Source: Planctomycetota bacterium | Lineage (GTDB): Bacteria; Planctomycetota; Phycisphaerae; WQYP01 | Length of the DNA stretch: 58,139 nucleotides | Direction: 5' to 3' | NCBI GenBank assembly: GCA_021818445.1 | Contig: JAKAEB010000020.1 | Location: 1 to 58,139 of the forward strand | Part shown: one piece after another, positions 45,384-53,511 of the stretch | Layout: each line of letters opens with the position of its first letter | Numbering within the stretch: the first letter of the stretch is position 1 | The notes under the pieces: model-generated | The model's database searches: none | The model's input: the letters and a program-made list of their open reading frames with translations, nothing else | What the model was told of the DNA's origin: nothing | Program-made: the position numbers and the translations under genes

Positions 45384-47012
45384 TTAGCCTCCTGATTGGA
45401 CAATCGTCGGCTGGATGTAGTAATTCCGGTCATATGTAAATCCAAACCCATATGCGGCCGAGAATCCATTACGAATAACGGCAATTGGCTCGGCGAAGAA
45501 ATCGGTGCCGACGTTCAATTCATCATTATTTTTCAGGAAGATATCAGGCGCGGTGCCGTCAAAAATAGCCTGGAGATTCACCTGAATAATCATTTCCCGA
45601 TCGTGACCAATCCGGCGGATCAATTCGCAGCGCCGCGGTATGGCTATCGGACCCAAGTTTCCGGCAGCGGCGACAGCCTGCTTAAGGGTAATTCGATCGC
45701 CGGAAATGGAATAGGCACCCGGCCGAGTCACGTTACCGGCCATGTAATAAAATTCAGGCTTGATGGCGGGGACATTAATTACATCGCCCGAATGCACCAC
45801 AATGTTATAGCGTGGATCACCCTCACGCAATTTTTTGATATTGATGCGGATCACTTTCACACGTGGCATGGCCGCGTTGGGTTTCTGCATCTTCATCGCC
45901 GCCGCAAAGTTGTACATCACGTTGGCCTTAGATGTGGCGGGTTTGGTGGCAGCCTCGCCATTCTGCATCTTTGAGCCGTTAAGTGCCACCCAGTGCCCAT
46001 TGACATAAACGTAGTGCGGCGTAGCACTCGGCTGGCTGCTGGTGTTACCACTTAGAGCTTCATTGAGCAGTTCCTGTTCCTTTTCCGCACGGGTCTTGGC
46101 GCTGACGTGTTTGGGGGGATGGGATAACTGGTTAGCGATCGCACTAAGCATACTGGATGAGAGTCCCGATGAGGAGGATTCAGTAGCTGCGGGCTTAACC
46201 ACTGCGGAGCTTTCACCTTTTGCGGCACTGGCCTTGGTGGCCGGTTCTTCACGAATGACATAGAGCCATTTCAACTGTGGCGACATGGACATGTCGCCAG
46301 CGAGCGCCAATGCGTCAAGCAGACGAAAATCGGGTGTTGTAATGTTGTATGTTCCGGGATGTACCACTGAACCAATGAGCGAGAAGACTCGTCTGCGAGC
46401 TTCAGTAAGTTCTACATTGACTTGCGGACCGGGCTGGTGCGGACCGGGAGGTGCCATCTCACCAGTGTTAATAAGGGTATTGATGATGCGATGCCGCAAT
46501 CGTCGAGTGGTGAGCCCGGCGGCGTGAACCGTGCCGACAAAATCAAGGGTGATATCACCCTGTGAATTTACCTGCCGCGTTTGCACCGACTCCTGCCCCG
46601 GCACAACGAGTTGAAATACCGATACGGTGACAACGTCACCGGGTCCGAGGCGGTAAGGCTTATGGACGACTTGCAGATCGGCGGGACTCGGTGGAACCGA
46701 ATCCTTCCATGGTTCACGCGGAGGATCGTTAACGGCCAGGGAATCAAGTATGGGCCAGGTGACCGGTGTCACACGCCCGAACGGATTGGTCTTGTCAAAG
46801 CGACCAACTTCTGACGGATTGAAAAATGAATTACGTATGTTGAGGTAGTCCAACGGGCTGCTTCCGTGGGCACAACCAAAAAGCGATATACACGCCGCCG
46901 AAAGGGCCGCCACGCCCAGGCATCTCCCCAAACGCCGGGAACGGTCGGATTTAACCTGACCAGCGGCACGCAGCGCCTTATCGTTTCGGCAAGGTGTAGC
47001 AGTATCAGCCAT
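45384..47012 (-). CDS. Polysaccharide export lipoprotein with SLBB domains (Wza-like)
   Basis: A 542-residue outer-membrane lipoprotein of the polysaccharide biosynthesis/export family. A long basic N-region precedes the lipobox SLFGC, with Cys47 as the likely lipidated residue. The export domain begins with YRLGPGDVVTVSVF (about residues 120-133). A first SLBB domain is at about 208-255 (FSLIGSVVHPGTYN) and a second at about 425-470 (YMAGNVTRPGAYSI). Between them lies a polar insert of about 150 residues rich in Ala, Ser and Lys, unusual for Wza. It would form the export channel fed by the chain-length regulator of the same locus. The ATG at 47012 has a strong GAGGAG 8 nt upstream. It is the first gene of the group. 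Confidence 0.88.
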   Translation of the reverse strand: MADTATPCRNDKALRAAGQVKSDRSRRLGRCLGVAALSAACISLFGCAHGSSPLDYLNIRNSFFNPSEVGRFDKTNPFGRVTPVTWPILDSLAVNDPPREPWKDSVPPSPADLQVVHKPYRLGPGDVVTVSVFQLVVPGQESVQTRQVNSQGDITLDFVGTVHAAGLTTRRLRHRIINTLINTGEMAPPGPHQPGPQVNVELTEARRRVFSLIGSVVHPGTYNITTPDFRLLDALALAGDMSMSPQLKWLYVIREEPATKASAAKGESSAVVKPAATESSSSGLSSSMLSAIANQLSHPPKHVSAKTRAEKEQELLNEALSGNTSSQPSATPHYVYVNGHWVALNGSKMQNGEAATKPATSKANVMYNFAAAMKMQKPNAAMPRVKVIRINIKKLREGDPRYNIVVHSGDVINVPAIKPEFYYMAGNVTRPGAYSISGDRITLKQAVAAAGNLGPIAIPRRCELIRRIGHDREMIIQVNLQAIFDGTAPDIFLKNNDELNVGTDFFAEPIAVIRNGFSAAYGFGFTYDRNYYIQPTIVQSGG

Positions 47013-47687
47013 GCAGTCAACTCCTCATCATTTCAAATGGCGCGCCGCTGGATCGCGCGTCCGCTGTATTTTAACCTCACTGCCTGGGGTTTGTATCGCT
47101 GGCACACCTTTGGTTGTTCACCCAACTTGGCAGTCCACATCGCCCCAAACGCCAGACAGGACGAATCCTCTCCTAGCGTGTGAATATTCGACAACAAAGC
47201 CCGTAAAGTCAAGCCTTACAGCCTGATGCCGTCCTTCCGGCGGTTTTATCGGCCAGTTTTGACGGGTAAGTCCAGCCGAAAATGAGCAAATCGGCGTTTG
47301 CAGGGTATGTCCAAGGGCAAGTCTGCCGCCAGGGAATGTCGCAAACCCGCCGTCGGTCTTTTTTGGGCCTCGGAGTCTTTCCGCGTAATAACAGGGACTG
47401 CGACGGAATGGATTTTCGCGGTCAACAAGGGGTGGCAACGAGGGCGTATCGGGCGAAGACGACACGCCGATGTAGCCGCGGCGCAGAAGCCGGGCGAATG
47501 ACTCTCGGCCCGGATAGTGCGGAAAGCAATGGGTGCCGATCCCGACCCCTTGCTATTGCGGCAATTACCCCGGGCGGGCTTTGGATCGTATGGAATCGCT
47601 CCCCTGCCGGGCAGACTGGACAACTCAGACGCCCAGGTGATAGGTCCAAGTCATATCCACGCCATCCGCACTATACTGAGCATTGCG
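47013..47687. other. 675-nt gene-free gap between divergent genes
   Basis: This is the divergent promoter region between the exopolysaccharide locus (minus) and the zinc-ribbon gene (plus). Overlapping frames on both strands (for example 47246-47623 minus and 47282-47755 plus) show no recognisable products. A six-T run at about 47360-47365 follows GC-rich sequence without a strong hairpin. A TATACT at 47672-47677 probably serves the zinc-ribbon gene. TAAAAT near 47070 on the minus strand is a possible -10 box for the export lipoprotein, without a clear -35. Confidence 0.4.
47672..47677 (+). promoter_or_regulatory. TATACT -10-like box before the zinc-ribbon gene
   Basis: TATACT ends 10 nt before the ATG at 47688, and there is no ribosome-binding site in between. 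Normal spacing would start the transcript at or within a few bases of the ATG. No clear -35 box is present. Confidence 0.4.
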
Positions 47688-48548
47688 ATGGATGCCGAGA
47701 TTTGTACCCAATGTCACCGAACCATCACCTCATCCGAGCAAGTGATTGTGCTTGACGGGCGGGTGCTATGCTCGCGCTGCGCCCTGCATCATCAGCCAGT
47801 AGAAGTTCAAAAACGCTATGTTCCTCCACCGGTCGAGACCGTTTCGCGTCGCGACCCATGGACGGCCCCCAAGCGCCGACGACGGCAACGCTCAGGCGGA
47901 GCTGGACTTTTTCGTGGCCGCATGCAAAAGTTGGCGCTGCTACTTATTGTTATCGGGACGGCTGCATATGTGTTTCGTGCCCAATTAAAGGACATCATTA
48001 AACGCAACCAGCAGCCAAATATCACGATTCCAACGTCCGTCGATCCCAAACGCATCGACTGGGGTATCAGCCAACTTTCTGTCGTCCGATACGGTTGGAT
48101 AAAACCGTCGGGAAATCGCACGCCGGCCGACCGACAATTCGGTGTATTGGTGCAGATGGTCAATCGATCACCACTTCCATCTGTGAATTTCAGGAAACGT
48201 GGTCTGAAAGGCGCCGAAGCGAGATGGTGGTTCCGCGTTCATGAGCCAAAAGCCGATTTTTTGAATCGATTGTGGCGGTCAGTTACGGGCGCTAAGCCTG
48301 TATGGAGGCACTCTCCGTGGGTGCAGGCGGCAGCGATAACATGTCGATGGAGTATAAAATCATCGACGCGGCAGTCGGCGCAGGCCGCAGGTTTCAAAAT
48401 GAAGGCGTATGTTACATTTGTGCCTCCGGCCGGCAGAGACTGCAGTTGGGTCGATCTTCGCCTCTTTGGCCACAATATGCGTGCAACGCACCCATTGACT
48501 TTCAGGCTGCCCAAGCCACAGGTAATCGCCGCATTGCGCCGCCCATAA
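47688..48548 (+). CDS. Zinc-ribbon membrane protein of unknown function
   Basis: A 286-residue protein I do not recognise. It opens with a zinc-ribbon-like pair of knuckles, CTQC and CSRC, about 23 residues apart (ICTQCHRTI and VLCSRCALHH). A basic linker (KRRRRQR) follows, then a single membrane helix (KLALLLIVIGTAAYVF, about residues 83-98). The C-terminal 180 residues are probably outside the cytoplasm and look like a beta-type domain. The zinc knuckles would then face the cytoplasm. The frame extends upstream to 47517, but MDAEICTQC at 47688 is the natural start: it lies 10 nt after TATACT and the upstream part is low in coding character. Its neighbours do not suggest a role. Confidence 0.65.
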   Translation: MDAEICTQCHRTITSSEQVIVLDGRVLCSRCALHHQPVEVQKRYVPPPVETVSRRDPWTAPKRRRRQRSGGAGLFRGRMQKLALLLIVIGTAAYVFRAQLKDIIKRNQQPNITIPTSVDPKRIDWGISQLSVVRYGWIKPSGNRTPADRQFGVLVQMVNRSPLPSVNFRKRGLKGAEARWWFRVHEPKADFLNRLWRSVTGAKPVWRHSPWVQAAAITCRWSIKSSTRQSAQAAGFKMKAYVTFVPPAGRDCSWVDLRLFGHNMRATHPLTFRLPKPQVIAALRRP

Positions 48549-48629
48549 GAGTTGCCCAAGTAGCGAACGCGGTGGCATGGAGTATTTCAGGTTAATACAT
48601 TTCAAATACTATAGGGATTGTCTGCCCCA

Positions 48630-48664
48630 ACAAAACAAGCCCCGACGGATTTAACCGTCGAGGC
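48630..48664 (-). terminator. Intrinsic terminator after htrA
   Basis: On the minus strand CCTCGACGG (48655-48663) and CCGTCGGGG (48640-48648) form a 9-bp stem with one G-U pair around TTAAAT, followed by CTTGTTTTGTT. It lies about 65 nt beyond the htrA stop codon at 48730. This is the best-formed terminator in the window. Confidence 0.75.
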
Positions 48665-48729
48665 CTGCTTGAGGGAGGCCCATGAGGAGAGTAACCAAGG
48701 CCTGACGCGTTTAATTCGTCACGCATAGC

Positions 48730-50274
48730 CTAATTTTTCTGAACAAATATATACCGCTCCGATCCGGACCGACCGCGCACCGACATGCGAATGCCTTTGG
48801 CAATATCCAGTTTTTTGATGATGGCGTTAAATTGCATCGGTGAATTCACCCGGTGCCCCTGCACGCTGACAATAATATCTCCCGGCTGCACACCATCACC
48901 CAGCAGGATACTGTTAGACTTAAGCCCCGTAACCAGCACGCCGTGAGGTGAGGATAGTCCGTACATTTTCGCCGTTTTAGGAGTCACGGGCGAAACCGTC
49001 ACGCCGAGTTGCGGAGATTCTGCGGGGCCGACATTCATTGGCGACGGACTGCCACCGGCCATCGCTAAAGTTGCCGGCTGTTTTCCGACAGGGAATGTCG
49101 TGGACAAAATTTTGCCATCATCGAAAAGCTTGAGGGTAATTTTTGTTCCCGGTCGCAGCATGGCAATCTGATCACGGAGTGTGCTCATGCGTTTGACCGG
49201 GTGGCCGTCCATGCCAATGATGATCTCACCACGATGGAGACCCCCTTTGGATGCCGGCGATCCGGGTTCCACCTGGTCGATTAATACACCGTGATGGGGC
49301 TTGTAGCCGAATGTCAGGGCAATTTTATGTACATAACTGTGCCGCACATCGGCGATACTTATGCCGAGGTAGCCGCGCACTACTTTTCCGTATTTAATTA
49401 ATTGGCTGGTGACATATTTAACCTCGTCGGAAGGAATCGAAAACCCGATACCATCAAATGCGCCCGACGTACTGGCGATTGCGCTGTTGATGCCGATGAC
49501 GTGGCCATTCATATTGACAAGCGGACCGCCGGAATTACCGGGATTGATGGGCGCATCGGTCTGAATAAAATCTTCGTAGGTTAGACCGGCGAGTTGGGGA
49601 TTGTGCTCGGCGATGATGTTGACGCTGGTGCGCCCCGTGGCTGATACAATTCCGTGAGTCAGTGTTTGGCGGAAACCAAACGGGGCACCAATCGCCATCA
49701 CCCAATCGCCGGGGTGAACGTCTGCGGAATCGCCAAAGGTGGCAGCCTGCAGCCCAGTGGCATTGATCTTCACAACCGCCAGATCGGTTTTAGGATCGGT
49801 CCCAACGACGCTGGCGGTGTAATTTTTGCCGTCAGCCAATCGCACTTTAACCGACGTTGCATCATTCACGACATGATTATTGGTGACAATGTAGCCATTG
49901 GAGGTGAGTATGACACCGCTGCCGGTACCATAAATTTTTTCGACTGATTTATGCGATGGTGGATTAAGCGGAAACGCACCGGGAGGCAGCATTTGCCGAA
50001 ACTGCTTGGGAATCTGCATGGGCACGTTGGCCTGCGTTTCAGGCACTTCCTGAATCACACTGATACACACCACGGAATTCTTGATGGCGCGGTGCATGGC
50101 CTCAAACTCTCTCGACAATCGCTTGGCCAGTGACATCCTTGGCATTTGCACGCTCGGCGCAGATGCAGCCTGAATCGGTGATGCACCTTCATTGGCCACC
50201 AGACCGATACCGGCCAGAGTGACTGCAGTGGCGGCCGCCACGGCCGAGGCGAACTTGAAGCGCTTTGAAATCAT
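48730..50274 (-). CDS. HtrA/DegP-family periplasmic serine protease
   Basis: A 514-residue exported protease-chaperone for envelope quality control. A signal peptide (residues 1-37 or so) is followed by a trypsin-like domain with His134 (TNNHVV), Asp164 (PKTDLAVVK) and Ser248 (PGNSGGPL). A first PDZ domain starts near residue 300 (VRGYLGISI) and a second near 415 (PQLGVTVSP). The Q-rich segment PMQIPKQFRQMLPP before the protease domain resembles the LA loop region of DegQ/DegP. The ATG at 50274 has AGGAGA about 7 nt upstream. A clear terminator follows. It lies downstream of murD on the same strand, with a 137-nt gap that may hold its own promoter. DegP versus DegQ cannot be decided. Confidence 0.93.
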   Translation of the reverse strand: MISKRFKFASAVAAATAVTLAGIGLVANEGASPIQAASAPSVQMPRMSLAKRLSREFEAMHRAIKNSVVCISVIQEVPETQANVPMQIPKQFRQMLPPGAFPLNPPSHKSVEKIYGTGSGVILTSNGYIVTNNHVVNDATSVKVRLADGKNYTASVVGTDPKTDLAVVKINATGLQAATFGDSADVHPGDWVMAIGAPFGFRQTLTHGIVSATGRTSVNIIAEHNPQLAGLTYEDFIQTDAPINPGNSGGPLVNMNGHVIGINSAIASTSGAFDGIGFSIPSDEVKYVTSQLIKYGKVVRGYLGISIADVRHSYVHKIALTFGYKPHHGVLIDQVEPGSPASKGGLHRGEIIIGMDGHPVKRMSTLRDQIAMLRPGTKITLKLFDDGKILSTTFPVGKQPATLAMAGGSPSPMNVGPAESPQLGVTVSPVTPKTAKMYGLSSPHGVLVTGLKSNSILLGDGVQPGDIIVSVQGHRVNSPMQFNAIIKKLDIAKGIRMSVRGRSGSERYIFVQKN

Positions 50275-50411
50275 TATCTGTCTCCTGAAAAATATTCGTA
50301 AATTACTGTCTCAAAGGGGTATATCCGGACGGCCCCGCGACCGTCATCACCCCGTACCACTAAACGTTGCCGCGCCGAGAACAATCTTTCGCGCCCCCGG
50401 CCGGAGGTGAT

Positions 50412-51821
50412 TTATGTGATGGGCGCTGGCGGCAAAACTTTGGCAACCTGTTCTTTAAAGACGGCACCACGCTGCTCGTAGTTAATGAACTGGTCGTATG
50501 ACGCACAGGCCGGTGAAAGCAGGATGCAACTGGGCGCTGATATCCCGGCAGCGGCACCGCCGGGTGGAGTTGTTGTAAGCCAAAATTGCGACTGCTGTAC
50601 CGCCTCTTCCAGCGTTTTAACCTCGGAAAGTCGAGGACGGACACGGGTATTGAAATCATCTGGTCTTTTATCAAGGCATTGTTTGACGGCTTGTGCGATT
50701 TTCGCCCCGGTCGCCCCCATGGTGATGATGCCCCAGGATAATTCAACCAATTTTTCAGCCAGAACACTCATATCCGCATGCTTATCGGCCCCGCCCACTA
50801 TGACCACCGCCCGGCCCGGAGGCACCGCATGCAGGGCAGTCAGCGTGCTTTCAGGCGTCGTGGCCTTAGAGTCATTTATCCAATCAACATTCTGGCCCAA
50901 ATAGTTTTTTGACTGCCCCACCAATTCCATTCGATGGGGCAACGACCGAAAATTCTCCAGCACCCTTTCGGCCGTGGATATTCGATCGGCAAAGCCGAGT
51001 GCCTCCACCACCGCAAGTGCGGCGGCGGCATTGGCCTGATTATGCTGGCCCGGTGATCGCAGGTTAATTCTGGCCAGATCGAAGTAAAGCACGCGTCCTT
51101 TGGTATGTGCCCCCCATTGGCTCACATGCGGATCATTACGGTTAAGCACGGCAAAATCGGTCGGCGTTTGAAAACGCAGGATATTAATCTTGGCGGCGGC
51201 ATATGCGGCCATGGTGCCATGGCGGTCGAGGTGATTGTCGACCAAGTTGGTGGCCACGGCAACGTGGGGCGAAAATTTAATCAGCGGCATGTCTTCCAGC
51301 ATAAAGCTGGAAAGTTCCAGCACCACGAGGTGGTCGGGATGGATGACGGGTAACTGGCCCAGAAGCGACTGGCCAATATTCCCCCCAAGGCAACAGCGAT
51401 CATCGCCCACTATGGCGGCGAGCGCTGCATGGATCATGGATGCCGTAGTAGACTTACCGGCGCTACCCGTTACACCGATAATGGGTGCAGGGCATAGCCG
51501 GCAAAATTCATTTATCTCGGTGGTGTAGGGGATATTGCGGGCCATGGCTGCCTGGAAAAACGCCGATCGCCCTTTATCCACTGCCGGGCTGACTACCAGC
51601 AGATCGCAGTCATTTAATATTTGTTCGTCGTGGCCACCGAGCGAATATTCGATGGGCAGGCCGGAGAGCCGGGCGATTGATCCGGTAAGTTTTTCCCCGG
51701 GCTGCTGATCGGTCACTGTTACGCGATGCCCCTGCGATGCATACCACCGGGCAGCGCCGATACCGCCGCCAAAGTGGCCGAGTCCCATGACAACCACATT
51801 CTTTCTGGACATATTCACCAT
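50412..51821 (-). CDS. murD: UDP-N-acetylmuramoylalanine--D-glutamate ligase
   Basis: A 469-residue cytoplasmic Mur ligase that adds D-glutamate to UDP-MurNAc-L-Ala in peptidoglycan precursor synthesis. The N-terminal Rossmann-like domain begins VVVMGLGHFGGG. The ATP loop is GVTGSAGKSTTASM (about residues 116-129), followed by LELSSFMLED and NLVDNHLDRHGTM, typical of MurD. The segment WINDSKATTPEST and the end motif LLSPACASYDQF complete the family set. Possible starts are ATGs at 51821 and 51812; neither has a strong ribosome-binding site. It lies between pyrF and htrA on one strand. Its presence agrees with a peptidoglycan wall. Confidence 0.94.
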   Translation of the reverse strand: MVNMSRKNVVVMGLGHFGGGIGAARWYASQGHRVTVTDQQPGEKLTGSIARLSGLPIEYSLGGHDEQILNDCDLLVVSPAVDKGRSAFFQAAMARNIPYTTEINEFCRLCPAPIIGVTGSAGKSTTASMIHAALAAIVGDDRCCLGGNIGQSLLGQLPVIHPDHLVVLELSSFMLEDMPLIKFSPHVAVATNLVDNHLDRHGTMAAYAAAKINILRFQTPTDFAVLNRNDPHVSQWGAHTKGRVLYFDLARINLRSPGQHNQANAAAALAVVEALGFADRISTAERVLENFRSLPHRMELVGQSKNYLGQNVDWINDSKATTPESTLTALHAVPPGRAVVIVGGADKHADMSVLAEKLVELSWGIITMGATGAKIAQAVKQCLDKRPDDFNTRVRPRLSEVKTLEEAVQQSQFWLTTTPPGGAAAGISAPSCILLSPACASYDQFINYEQRGAVFKEQVAKVLPPAPIT

Positions 51822-51888
51822 TCGGATCAACAACCTTTATTAGCTGATCAGACGTCAGCCGCGAACCGCTGCGTGTGGATCAAATCGG

Positions 51889-52818
51889 CTATTCATATTT
51901 AATCATTGCGGATATCTGAGTTTTGTGATCGATCAGCGACTGTTCGATCGCCCGACGCCAGTCAATGTCGGCAAGTTCCGCGTATTTGGCATCCCGGTAA
52001 GCGTAGATAATGGACCGGCTTGCGGCAATGACCGCCCCAAGCCCCCGGGCGTCAAAGGCCGGTAGAGAGTCCGCAAGTGAACCACCTTGTGCTCCGAGCC
52101 CGGGTATTAAAAATATGGCCTTGGGTGCGGCCAATCGAACGGCAGCGAGAGCCGGCCCGGTGGTTGCCCCCACCACTGCCCCAAGATCACTGTAACCAAA
52201 AGTTCCCGCCGCGCCGCCCCAACGGTTCACCAGTTCCGCCATTTGCACGTAGACCGGACGCCCATCGGCCAGAAGCAACTCCTGAATTTCCACGCTGCTG
52301 GGATTGCTGGTGCGGACCAGTGCAAAAACGCCTTTTCCGGCTGCCGACGCCGTTTCTAAAAATGGTTTAACGCCGTCCGAACCGAGGTAGGCATTGATGG
52401 TAATGGCATCCGGACCGGTGTTTTCCGGGGAATCCGAATAGTTCGTGTCGGCCAACTGCGCAATGGCGTATTGGGAAGCGGTATGGCCAATATCCGATCT
52501 CTTCACATCACCAATTACGAGCAGTCCAGCTTGACGGGCCACCTTGATTAGCTGACGGTAAGCGCTGACGCCGGGCGCGTGATAACGCTCAAAATAGGCG
52601 CTGTTAATTTTTACGGCCGAAACGAGGGGAGACGCGATTTCAATAACCGCCTGGCCAAATTCTAAAAAGGCCCGGGCCGTTGCAGCGGCATCATTTCCGA
52701 CTTTTGAATCGGATCGGAGCTTGATCGGCAATTGTTCAACAACCGGATCAATGCCTACCACAAGTGGGGTCTTCTTTGCAATAATCGCACCGCACAGGCG
52801 ATCTGAAAATGACTTCAT
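51889..52818 (-). CDS. pyrF: Orotidine 5'-phosphate decarboxylase, long form
   Basis: A 309-residue TIM-barrel enzyme that makes UMP from OMP, the last step of de novo pyrimidine synthesis. It belongs to the longer (about 270-310 residue) PyrF type. The substrate pocket starts VVGIDPVVEQLP (about residues 20-31); the catalytic Lys-Asp cluster is VIGDVKRSDIGHT (about 101-113), preceded by SAVKINSAYFERY. The phosphate-gripping end is IFLIPGLGAQGGS with AASRSIIYAY. The ATG at 52818 has GGATGGTGG before it. murD follows with a 67-nt gap. Length and motifs are normal for the long form. Confidence 0.94.
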   Translation of the reverse strand: MKSFSDRLCGAIIAKKTPLVVGIDPVVEQLPIKLRSDSKVGNDAAATARAFLEFGQAVIEIASPLVSAVKINSAYFERYHAPGVSAYRQLIKVARQAGLLVIGDVKRSDIGHTASQYAIAQLADTNYSDSPENTGPDAITINAYLGSDGVKPFLETASAAGKGVFALVRTSNPSSVEIQELLLADGRPVYVQMAELVNRWGGAAGTFGYSDLGAVVGATTGPALAAVRLAAPKAIFLIPGLGAQGGSLADSLPAFDARGLGAVIAASRSIIYAYRDAKYAELADIDWRRAIEQSLIDHKTQISAMIKYE

Positions 52819-53188
52819 TATGTACCACCATCCTCATGCGAAAAGTTATTTGAGGCGGCTACGTTTCGCCGACTGCAAAAACGCCCAAATGGGCCCGCCG
52901 GGCGACGAGCTGCGAATAGCCTCACGGCCCATTTTCCGAAGCGGAGCGGGCTGCGAGGTAGCTTAAGGCAAAATTCGCCGGACGAAAATCGCCACAGCCT
53001 CACCCCCGCATCGAACCCGAGGCAAATGGTCGGACAGGCTCCGACGTGCAGCATTTGACTAAGTTCGAGTTTGCCATCATATTTACGAATGTCCGAGAAC
53101 ATTTCCCCGGACTTTTGCATGCGCATTCATTTCCGTTTTACCAGCGCGTGCATGGGCTAAAAACTTTGCTCGGACGGAGGTCAATACC
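52819..53188. other. Gene-free gap between pyrF and the cold-shock gene
   Basis: This divergent region should hold the pyrF promoter (minus) and the cold-shock gene promoter and leader (plus). A plus-strand promoter candidate is at 53055-53083, leaving a leader of about 100 nt, similar to the long leaders known for cold-shock genes. I see no other gene or clear structure. Confidence 0.45.
53055..53083 (+). promoter_or_regulatory. Promoter candidate of the cold-shock gene
   Basis: A -35 box TTGACT (53055-53060) is followed after 17 nt by CATATT (53078-53083). Transcription would begin near 53090 and give a leader of about 100 nt. The -10 match is moderate. Confidence 0.4.
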
Positions 53189-53431
53189 ATGGCTCGTCTG
53201 CTCGGTCGCGTCAAATGGTTTAATGATCGTAAGGGTTTCGGCTTTTTAACCGCGCTGGACAACCAGGATGTTTTTGTGCATCACACCGCGATTCATGGTG
53301 GCGGATTCCACACCCTACGGGAAGGGGAAATGGTGGAATACGAGGCCGAAGCGGGACCGAAGGGACTCAAGGCCACAGTTGTGCGTCGACTGCAAATTAA
53401 ATCTCGTGCTGCCGCGCAAAACCAAGCGTGA
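53189..53431 (+). CDS. Cold-shock-domain protein
   Basis: An 80-residue single-domain OB-fold protein that binds single-stranded RNA or DNA, often as an RNA chaperone. RNP1 reads RKGFGFLT (about residues 14-21) and RNP2 reads DVFVHHTAI (about 27-35). It begins [13 protein letters not shown], as in CspA-type proteins, and has a basic C-terminal tail of about 12 residues. GGAGG lies 8-9 nt before the ATG at 53189. A leader of about 100 nt is likely. A typical cold-shock protein has about 66-70 residues, so this is slightly long. It converges with the glycoside hydrolase gene, with an 80-nt gap between stop codons. Confidence 0.93.
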   Translation: MARLLGRVKWFNDRKGFGFLTALDNQDVFVHHTAIHGGGFHTLREGEMVEYEAEAGPKGLKATVVRRLQIKSRAAAQNQA

Positions 53432-53511
53432 CCGCAGCGGCTGCGCTGAACGTGCCTGCTTTCCACCTGATATCCATGACGTAAACCTGACGTAGATATT
53501 TTGACCTCGGC

